From Aplectana chamaeleonis (Eukaryota; Nematoda; Chromadorea; Rhabditida; Cosmocercidae), in NCBI GenBank assembly GCA_029168955.1, contig JAPDOI010000021.1, forward strand, positions 1,972,501 through 2,036,500: 64,000 nt of DNA, given 5' to 3'. Below are positions 55,519 through 64,000 of this stretch, piece by piece. Made by a program: the position numbers and the translations under genes. Below the pieces are notes generated by a model. That model had not been told where the DNA came from, did not search any database, and worked only from the letters and a program-made list of their open reading frames with translations. Within the stretch, counting starts at the first letter, position 1. Each line of letters begins with the position of its first letter.

Positions 55519-57450
55519 AATTAGCGAACATCAGGGGTGGTAGTAATTGGGTGTGTTAAACGCGAGTTAACAGGAGTTAAATTCGCGTTAAACGCGAGTC
55601 TAACCACACCAGATTGTAATGATAACTCTTGATAGTTAAGAGAGAACTCGCTCTAGTTTCACCCTAACATCCCCCAGTGGTAGGCCTCTTATACACTTCC
55701 AATGTAAACGCCTCGAAAAAGCGACAATTGTAACCTTTGTTACGAAAAATAGCGATTTCAAAACGTTTTCAGGTCTGTTTTTTCTCTAAAATTCCGCCAT
55801 GTGGCATCCTCGCGGTAAGTTCGCGTTTAACATACTCTCGCAGACAGCACGAAAATAGTTCTGAAATGCGAGAGGAACTGGCGGTTAACGAAAAACTCCT
55901 CCCGAGGAGTTTTTGGATGCGGTTAGCAAGATACAGCAGGAACAGTTTTAACCATCTATACTGAGGGCAAGTACGAGTTCAATTAATGGAGAGGGTTTAG
56001 GAAGTTTGATAGCACTGTTAGCCATTTTGATTCAGGACGTCAGCCTACATATCTTTAAAACTGAAAGGTGTTTCAAGGGATAGTCTTTTAACGGCTTCCG
56101 CCAGGGAAACGGGTGATGAGGGATCAAAAACAAAGCAGGGATCATTGCTGAAACACGTTGGCCGTCTTCTTTGGTGGCACTAACCAATCCCTCCCAATCA
56201 GCTGTTAATTTTTTGGCGAGCGCCCACACTTCTCCCGCTTTTGTTTATTTTCTTCTGAAATTCATTCGCTTCGCTATTATCAGGTTAGTTTCATTTTCAT
56301 AATTCATTGCATAGCACAGGCTATGAGGAGTATGTAGTAAACTATTTGTTTGCTCGCCTTTCGAAGGGGTTTCCACAACTTTTTTGGTGCAAAAAAGTGA
56401 AAATTTTCCAAGCGACTGATTTTCAAGTGATTTGATGTTTTAGTAATGTTTAATCAGCATTAGTCGGGGCGTATCGGGCGAGTTTTGTGGGAAAGAAATG
56501 CGAACTTGTTTCTGAAACCAACTGTATTTGTTCTCCTTTTTCTGCAAGATTCGAATACTCCTCTTTCATTGCCAGATCAGTGCCATCGTGGCCTCTTATT
56601 TTTTTTGAAGGTCCGCGAGCTTCCGAAAAAACACTTGAATTCTTTTTCAAAAACGAAAATAGACTATCTAGTTTATCACCATTCTTATAGGTTTTTAACT
56701 ATCCATTTCAGTTGAATGCAGGACATTCTTTGAATTTGTGCAGTACTCGACGAGTTTCGGAATGTCTTTTTCGCACCTAGCGTTACCTTCCCAAAAACAC
56801 CTTGTAAATAATTCATCCAGAAATTTTCAAATTTTCGTTCGCTCGAAATTTCCTTTGGAGAAATTTTTTGTTTTTCAAAAAATCTTTTGTTTGAAAAAAT
56901 AAAAATAAAACGTTAACAAAGTTACTACAAATGCAAACTTTTGTCAGATCACACGCATTTGATTGATTGAAGCTAATGATTAACCTAACATGTCTTTCGA
57001 GAGTGGTCCTGAAAACTCACGGAGCTCACAAAAAATTACGGAAATCAGGATTTCCAAGGAAAATTTAAAAAATTGCGTTCTGATCCTGTTTCGAACAAGC
57101 AAAATATTAGGAAGTTTCCTTTGAATGCTCTTCCTAATGAATAAAATAAATAGCATTACTTGTATAATCTTTCCGATCCCTCGTCTTTCCACCGTAAACG
57201 TCGTTCGTGTCCAAGTGTAGAAAATACTTATGCGGACGAAGGTCACGCATAATGTATGTGTAAGCAGAGGGCAGCTTTCGTTAAACAGGCAACAAACCGT
57301 GGCACCTATGTCGCGGTTCGTACCCGGCCAGGAGGTGGCGGTTTGTTCGCGTTAATTTGGCGGCTCTACTGCATTTATGTCGCGGTATGTTGGCGGCTAG
57401 GAGGTGGCGGTTTATTCGCGTTTAACACCCCATTTACTACCACCCCAGTG
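55519..57450. mobile_element. inverted-end element with TTAAACGCGA ends
   Basis: Near the left end CAGGGGTGGTAGTAATTGGG and, inverted at the right, CACTGGGGTGGTAGTAAATG, both followed by GTTAAACGCGA. GCGAACA outside each end suggests that the inverted repeat begins a few bases earlier. Right subterminal tandem units with GTCGCGGT and GGAGGTGGCGGTTTGTTCGC repeat every 68 bases or so (57308-57425). The interior of 1.7 kb is AT-rich without a recognised transposase. Confidence 0.6.
55891..55914. repeat. short perfect hairpin
   Basis: AAAAACTCCTC, loop CC, GAGGAGTTTTT. It would look like a terminator in a bacterium; here it is simply a stem in transposon sequence. Confidence 0.7.
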
Positions 57451-58380
57451 TTCGCGATCGTGATTTTCTAGGGGGTATGATGGTAGTTTAAGAGCAACTA
57501 ACTTCGAACTTTAACCCCAAGATTTTGATAGTAGCTTATTCGGGCCCTAAATATCAGTACATCGATTTCTGTCGAGACTAATAAACTCTTAGTTAACATT
57601 GATGTTAAAAGTCTTGATAACATCGTCGTTTGGCAAGTTGGCACCCCAGTTTCGAGGACGAACTCCGACGTCTGGGCATCGAGTGGAATTGTGGAATAGC
57701 ATTATTGTAAGAGTTTGTATTGGACAATTTGCTTTTGCAATAACTTCTAGGCCCCCGTATACACAAGGAAAAATAAAGCAATGTTTCTAAGAGGGCATAT
57801 TTAAAGCGATAAAGAAGAGCAGACTTTTATGCACATCTCTATCATGGCTTAAAAATACTGCGAACAAACGAAAGTGTAATCTGGTACCCGATCCGCTTCT
57901 TACGATCACATTGCTAGCGTCAACTATATGTCCGAAATCCACTCAATGTCAAAAGTGGTTCATTATCCGGCCAAACAGTTATCCAAGGTTCCACCACCAT
58001 CGCTCGAACGCTAGAGAACCAAAAATAATCCCCACAGATTTGTCTTTGATCGAAACCACAGAAGAATGAATAAAAAAATTGTAGTCTCGGTAAAACATGG
58101 TTCACCTTTCGCAAGTCGTGAATCCGTAGTTAACATTGAATACACAGTACTCGCGAGCTCCACCTCTCCGTAATCATTTTGACCAGAAAGACAACAGAAT
58201 AACAGCGGCCTGAATTCGCATGTTAGAACTAAAGTCAAAACGTAGAATTGTTGGGGAAGCACTTCATGAGCATAACAGCAGCTCATGGGTTCGCCCTCAA
58301 ATTACGTACTACTCATACCCTGGAGGGGAGGCGCGCAGCTCTGCAGAAGGCAACCCTCCGAGCGCCGACCCTTGCCCTCC
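57451..58380. other. unassigned sequence
   Basis: No gene or terminal repeat recognised. Confidence 0.35.
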
Positions 58381-58748
58381 TTGAAGGCAGTGTTCACGAT
58401 GATTTCCGTCCCCGAGTTTTTCACATAAAACGATGCGTTGGCCTCCAATTGTTACCAAAATTACGAAGAAACGGCGAGAAACGCATCAAAACGTCGTATT
58501 TCAGTGACATTATTCTGTAACATGGACTAGTTGTCCGGTTGTATGAACATGTTTATTGTGGTTGTCACCGGTGGAAAATTGGGTCAATCGAAAATGGAAG
58601 AATAATTTATGCAAAGCAGGATTAGTTAGGGCCCTAAGGAAAGAACGAAACATTGGAGAATAGAAAATTGCTAAGGGTGGGTTATAAAAAAATTTCACTG
58701 TCACAACAGACAATTCCTGTGATACTTAAGAGGCGGGGTGATACTTAA

Positions 58749-59233
58749 AGGCAGTGTTCACAATGAAAATTGTTTTTCTATTTTCCCTCCTATCTTGAAA
58801 ACGGCCGCATGCTGATTCCAATGATGTCTCTGAAATCGTACAAGACCTTCTGGGAACGGAGTTATGGTCCCTCAAAAATTGAGCTAAGGAAACATGGTGG
58901 ACGAGTTGTCCAAGGCTTGTAACTTCCGTCTTTTGCAGCCGATTAATGCGAGCTGACCTGAGTAAAGAGAGAATCTGAGAATGAAGGAAAGAACGGGTTG
59001 AATGATTGGAAATCATCGCTCATCTCACGATCTTGAGCGTTCATTTGTTCACGTCGGTGGGCGTGTGATGCGCTTTTGAGGTTTGCCTTGCGCTCGAAAT
59101 GGGAACTTCAGGCTCTTCTGGAGCTTTTCCTGGCTCGTTTTCATGCTTTCTTTCGATGTCAACGTTACATTGTGCCCCTCCACTACCCATTCCTAGTGGA
59201 AACTGAAACACATTTTTATCGTGAACACTGCCT
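58749..59233 (+). mobile_element. TTAA-type MITE, family A, nested in B
   Basis: TTAA at 58745-58748 and 59234-59237. Ends AGGCAGTGTTCACAATGAAA and TATCGTGAACACTGCCT. 485 bp. Confidence 0.87.
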
Positions 59234-59316
59234 TTAAGGATTTCGTGTACTTCAGTTCCTTTTTCTCAATTTCTACGTCATTTTATTTCTACCTGGGGTC
59301 CACTTAATCTATATAG

Positions 59317-59552
59317 TATACTTGGGCAAAATGACATTTTTTTCGAATGATCGACTTTTCGGATAAGTCGAAAATTAGACTTTTTCGAATGATCGACTTT
59401 TCGGATAAGTCGAAAATTAGACTTTTTCGAATGATCGACTTTTCGATTTAGCCGGAATTTCCACTTTTCGAATAGTCGACTAAGTCGATTTGATCGAAGT
59501 CGACCTTTTTCAATCGGATGATGATTCGATCATTCGATTCGGCCCAAGTATA
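59317..59552. mobile_element. 236-bp TTCGAA element with 8-bp target duplication, nested in B
   Basis: TATACTTGGGC and its exact complement GCCCAAGTATA end the element. CTATATAG lies on both sides (59309-59316 and 59553-59560). The interior has two and a half 42-bp units with TTTTCGAATGATCGACTTTT. The 8-bp duplication points to hAT. It serves as the key to the partial copies at 786, 45090, 47490, 50426 and 52100. Confidence 0.88.
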
Positions 59553-59604
59553 CTATATAGCGAACAATCTCAAAATTGAAGATTATCGTGAACACTGCCT
59601 TTAA

Positions 59605-60062
59605 AGGCAGTGTTCACAATAAGTCTTTCTGTTTTTCCACCTATCTTGAAAACGGCCCCGTGCTGATTCCAATGATGTCCCTGGAATAGTACAAGACCCC
59701 CTGGAAACGGACTTATGGCCCCTCGAAATTTAGCAAGGGAAAATTGTGGACGAGTTGTCCGAGGCTTGTAACTCCCGTTTTTTGCTGCCGATGTGTGCGA
59801 GCTGACCTGAGTAAAGAGAGACGTTGGGAATGAAGGGAAGAACGGGGCTTTTGATCGGAAACCATCGCTCATTTAACCACAAATTCAGGGAAACTGTTAT
59901 AGGACGTGGGCGGAGTGGCCCAACGGGTCGGCTGGCCCACGAGATTTTCACCCACTTACCGGCCGTTTTTCGTCGCACTTTCGTTCTTAATCTTCTTATA
60001 GGGACCCAAAGCTTACGTTTTAGCCAAAAAAAGGGGAAACTTTTTCTTCGTGAACACTGCCT
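59605..60062 (+). mobile_element. TTAA-type MITE, family A' (complete)
   Basis: It starts AGGCAGTGTTCACAATAAGT directly after the TTAA that ends the B element (59601-59604) and stops TTCGTGAACACTGCCT before TTAA at 60063-60066. 458 bp. Confidence 0.85.
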
Positions 60063-60067
60063 TTAAA

Positions 60068-61392
60068 CGGGGGAGCAAGGGCCGGAGCTGCCATCACTGC
60101 CCTGAAGCCCTGCCAACAAAGCCCTGAAGCACTGCAGCTATCGCCCGGAGCACTGACTCGAACGCCAACGTCGGACAGAGAACGAAATTCTCATGCCGTA
60201 AAATAGCGTGTTTTGGTGTGTCGATTGCGTCCAACACTGCTCATTCTACGACATCATGGAAAAAATTTATCACAATGTTCTTTTGATTTGTTTGTACCTA
60301 CACACTGAAACTCAGCCTAAATTGGAAATGCTTTGTCATTCTAATCTCCTTATACGTACATTCTCATGTAACTTATGTTTTCTTCTGAAATAAAACAAGG
60401 AAGTCTAGGAATGAATTCCCCGAGGTAGCAACTCCGACACTGGGAGAGGAGATCTACGGGAGAAAATGACGATGCGGAGGACCTACAGGAGGTATGTTAT
60501 ACTAAAGATGAACGAATGATGGCGACAAGGTGAACTACTGGAGTGATCGCCGGTCTGCACGACGCGGACCGTTATAGCGTGATTTCAAATGTGCTGAACG
60601 CAGTAAACACCTATAAACTACATATATGACGCCAGATATTCGTCAGGATCATTAACGTGTTTAGACAAAGCTATCAACAACGTTGCTGGTATAAAAGGCT
60701 TCTCATCTCACGGTATGCCTCAGTCGGCTCTTTGGAGCCGGTCCTTTAAGGTGGCCTTGAGTCCCTCACCAGAAGATCCACCGGATACCGGAGGATAATT
60801 TTTGTTGCCAAGGGGAGGGGGCTTCACGGCTCGGGGGGGAGTGGTACCCAACTGTGGGGCCATCCCCCACGGTCCACGGTGGGGTGCACTTGACTGCGAA
60901 CCGTGGTGGTGGGGTGACCCCTCCCTCTGGGCCCCGGGGTCCCCTGTGTGAACCCGGAAACAGTGTATCCCTAGAAAAACACGTTAGGTTACCGCCTACA
61001 CCGGAATTTGAAATTCCCTCCAAAATCGAGTTCTGTTCATCTGCTGTGCTAGTATACCTGTAAAAACATGTTAGGTTTCGGTCATCTACAGGAGAATTCC
61101 GTTCATCTACAGCTGATAACAGTAGATCCTCCGGATAAGTCCAGTTGATGACCTCTCCCAGTGTCGGAGAATACTTTCCATGATGTCGTAGAATGAGTAG
61201 TGTTGGACGCAATCTACACATCAAAACAAGCTATTTCACGGCATGAGAATCTTGTGCCCTGTCCGACGTTAGCGTTTGTGTGGAGCACTGTCGTCACAGC
61301 TCTGGAGCACTCGCGTTATTGCTCTGAAGCACTGGCGTCCCCCACGGAAAGTGTCGCACGCTCTCTTAAAAAATACCCCTTTCTGATAGGAC
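60068..61392. mobile_element. inverted-arm element
   Basis: Arms about 60070-60275 and 61170-61390 are inverted (CATTCTACGACATCATGGAA against TTCCATGATGTCGTAGAATG; TCATGCCGTAAAATAGC against its partner). Tandem CTGAAGC(A/C)CTGC words occur at the outer ends. The interior holds a CC/GG-rich piece (60830-60955) and repeated 'AAAACATGTTAGGTT' phrases near 60977 and 61063. No recognised protein. Confidence 0.6.
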
Positions 61393-61396
61393 TTGA

Positions 61397-61884
61397 AGGC
61401 AGTGTTCACGATAAGAATCGTTGTTCTGTTCTTCCGCCTATCTTGGAAACTGTCCCATGCTGATTCCAACGATGTCTCTGAAATCGTACAAGACCTTCTG
61501 GGAACAGAGTTATGGTTCCTCAAAGTTGGAGCTAAGGAAACATGGTGGACGAGTTGTCCGAGGCTTGTAACTTCCGTCTTTTGCAGCCGATCTATGTGAG
61601 CTGACCTGAGTAAAGAGAGAAGCTGAGAATGAAGGGAAGAACGGGGCTAATGATTGGAATTCATCGCTCATCTCACGATCTCGAGTATTCTATTCATTTG
61701 TCCACGTCGGTGTTGTGTTGCGCTTTTGGGGTTTGCCTTGCGCTCGAAGTGGCAACTTCGGGTTCTTTTAGAGCTTTTCCTGGCTCGTTTTCATGAGTTC
61801 TTTCGACGTCAACGTTACAGTGTGCCCCTCCACTACCCATTCCTAGTGGAAACTGAAACACATTTTTTATCGTGAACACTGCCT
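61397..61884 (+). mobile_element. TTAA-type MITE, family A
   Basis: AGGCAGTGTTCACGATAAGA after TTGA and TATCGTGAACACTGCCT before TTAA (61885-61888). 488 bp, no coding potential. Confidence 0.87.
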
Positions 61885-61964
61885 TTAAAGTCCTCGTCTA
61901 GGGCCGGCCGTTTTGGGCCGGATGCGGCATTCTATGAGGTGAAGCGCCTTTCATACCGATTGAG

Positions 61965-62215
61965 CTCGTGATTGAGAGATCACAGGAGAAATCACGTCAA
62001 GTCGGTACAAAAGCTGGTGTCAACTGTGATGTGTGCGTTTGGCTTACTATGGGTTCTCTAATTTCTATTGTCATAAACCGCCCTCTCCGACTTCTTCTCA
62101 ACTCTTCCGCCTTTTTCTCTCGGGGGAGCGAGGCAAGAGCAGGGGCCTCCCATGAAGCCCCCCTCGGCGGAGGATACTGCTATCGCTTCCTCAAGCCGAA
62201 AACGATGTAGAGTTC
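61965..62215. repeat. copy of the interior of the 32436-33350 element
   Basis: GATCACAGGAGAAATCACGT, GTGCGTTTGGCTTACT, TCTCCGACTTCTTCTCAACT and AGCCCCCCTCGGCGGAG follow 32860-32600 in reverse complement. Confidence 0.75.
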
Positions 62216-64000
62216 GCACAATAATTTTAGTCTGATGAATGGACGGGGCTGCGGCGGTAGATCACCCCGCGCGAATCGAAACCCCATTCTCCAGTGAGGC
62301 CGTCAACCCTGCACGGCCAGCCGCCTGGTCCATGCGTCAGACTAGATCGAAAACCGAAACCGTATATTGTCCGGCGTTTGCCCCCTAGTAGTGTCTCAGT
62401 ATGTGAACATTGCTTGCACCACGCGAACCGACTGAAACGTGTTCCAATCAGTCCAGTGGTGATTCACTGCTCAAGCGAAAAGCGAAAGCAGTGGCTCCTA
62501 TAAAACGCTACAGTCAGCACGGATCTCTAATTGAAGACAAAAGCAAGTAACCAAGCAAGAGCAGTATGAAAAATTACTTACGAATGAGAAAGTTTCGCTT
62601 CGGCACAAGCGGCTCCCTTCCTATTTACTTTGGTCCAGAGTCCGTGGTACTCTTTTAAAAAAGGCAGCACCGATACACAATCATCGAAAAATGAAACACC
62701 ATTCGCTCACAATGAACTTTTCAAAGCAGGGCGATTTTCGCCATATCGAACAATCAACATCCTCGCTGGCGAAGCGAGCCCGTGGCGAATTGAGGCGAAC
62801 ACTTCACCGGTATGCTCCACACTTACCTCGCTTAAACTGCTCCAACTCGCGAAGACGAAAAGGCTGTTAGCCAAATTAGGCGAAATTGGTGGTTTTCGAA
62901 ATGATGATAAGATGGGCGTTTCCGGCCGCACCCAACGAAGCGATTCGCCATCTTTTGTCAGAAGAGTGGTACCGATTTCCACAAAGGCATGAAGTTATGA
63001 TAGCAGTTACAGTTCTATATCAGACCGGCTTTATTCCGCGCGACTCAAACTCTCACATCAGATAGAAGTTGCGAAGCATTTCATGGCCTTGTGGCAATCG
63101 GCACCGCTCGGTATTTCTCATCTAGTGGATAAGATATCAAAGGGCTACAATCAGGCAAATCCAGCATGTTTATTTCGATGATGCCTGCTGTGTAAACTCG
63201 GCCTTGTGCGCACGCGAAGTCAACTTTAGGGTCGTATAGGGTCAATTGGATCTCGCTCAAAGCCGTTTTTTCGACGTGGTTGTTGCACTGGGCCGCAGTC
63301 CTTTTGGTTCCCTGAGGGAAATCAAAGATAGATTTCATCGTGGACACTGCCTTTACATGTAAAATAAAGGATGCCAGTTGCCGCAAAAGCTGATTTTCAC
63401 CTCGCAAGAGATAAGAAAAAATTTTCCAAATAGTTTACCTACATTGCCAAACAGAGAAAGAGATGTAAATTATCGAGGTAGATCTTTCTTATGATTTTTT
63501 TTACAAACTTGTTGTTCAGGTGTAACCTTACGTTGTGCCGGTGGCACAGTGGACACCACGTACCTAAGAAATTTCAACGAAAGTTGTACTGTAATAGATG
63601 GCAATCTGATCTTCACTCAAGAGGCATTCAGTATGTTTAGCAAACTTTAAAGTCTGTGGACTTCTCAGAAAATTTGGTGTTCAGCCGTGTCTGAGAGTGA
63701 TGCCCTAGTTGGAGACAGTGCGAGTAGGCCTAGGAAAAAATAAGCGCGAGGCTGCAGTCAGTGTGGATCGTGCTGACCGTTTTAGTTCTCTCTTGACGGT
63801 GTGGTTTGCGTTGGTGCCAACTCTGTGAACGTATGTATACCACATAACATAAAGTGTGTCCGAATGAGACTGACCCACCATGCGGCCGTCGTGCTTGCCG
63901 TTCTCGTACTAGTGTTCAAACGGCTGCCACGTCCCCCCTCGGCTTCAGAACTGATTGGTTGCTTGCTGACAGCCGCTGCCGGCGCCGCTCCTAGTGAATG
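62216..64000. other. unassigned sequence with an orphan MITE end
   Basis: A 120-codon frame (62630-62992, +) and a shadow on - have no family motif. At 63335-63353 TTTCATCGTGGACACTGCCTT is a right end of the AGGCAGTG group without its partner. Nothing else was recognised up to the window edge. Confidence 0.4.

Larger units (their letters stand above)
58385..59600 (+). mobile_element. TTAA-type MITE, family B, with two nested elements
   Basis: AGGCAGTGTTCACGATGATT after TTGA and GATTATCGTGAACACTGCCT before TTAA (59601-59604). A family A copy (58749-59233) and a 236-bp TTCGAA element (59317-59552) sit inside. Without them and their duplications the unit is about 480 bp. Confidence 0.85.

Noticed and set aside
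55891..55914. Rho-independent terminator
   Set aside because: The hairpin with T run is in eukaryotic transposon sequence with no gene upstream.
62630..62992. A 120-codon frame as a host gene
   Set aside because: No recognisable domain, an overlapping 91-codon frame on the other strand, and no flanking gene structure. A protein search would be needed to revive it.

Overview
The window reads as non-coding, repeat-dense DNA from a metazoan. A nematode is the best guess, but this is an inference. The grounds are two animal-type APE/RT non-LTR retrotransposons, a decayed transposase that seems to be split by a 57-base intron of nematode size, and many short inverted-repeat DNA transposons. I found no intact host gene, rRNA or convincing tRNA. 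Nearly every longer open frame lies inside a transposon, or is one of a mirror pair made by an inverted repeat.

Layout. 1-5.8 kb: GC-rich inverted-end element with a TTCGAA-rich insert, a small TTAA-flanked element (MITE) and a decayed hAT/ZNF862-like transposase. 5.8-10.35 kb: one hAT-like element with an 8-bp target duplication, filled with nested TTAA elements. 11.39-14.34 kb: Tc1/mariner-like fold-back element with transposase remnants in both arms, itself hit by three further elements. 15.43-20.69 kb: 110-bp satellite split by a CR1/jockey-type retrotransposon. 22.66-28.74 kb: a 6-kb inverted repeat with arms of about 2.4 kb. 29-36 kb: piggyBac-like element and several palindromes. 36.6-38.4 kb: two interleaved inverted repeats. 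39.87-44.06 kb: an almost complete second retrotransposon, with a 13-bp target duplication, an N-terminal 2A-like motif, a PHD-like finger, endonuclease and reverse transcriptase, split by a TTAA element. 44-64 kb: more MITEs, TTCGAA minisatellites, palindromes and nested insertions.

The unifying theme is a set of TTAA-flanked elements whose ends all start AGGCA (called A, A', B, C, E, G, G2, H and I here). They repeatedly insert into the TTAA sites of one another and of the hAT, Tc1 and retrotransposon copies. No intact transposase for them is in the window, so they must have been moved in trans. The boundaries allow the order of insertion to be read locus by locus.

Coordinates of element ends with clear terminal repeats are base-accurate by my reading. 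Arms of diverged palindromes are accurate to about 10-30 bases.
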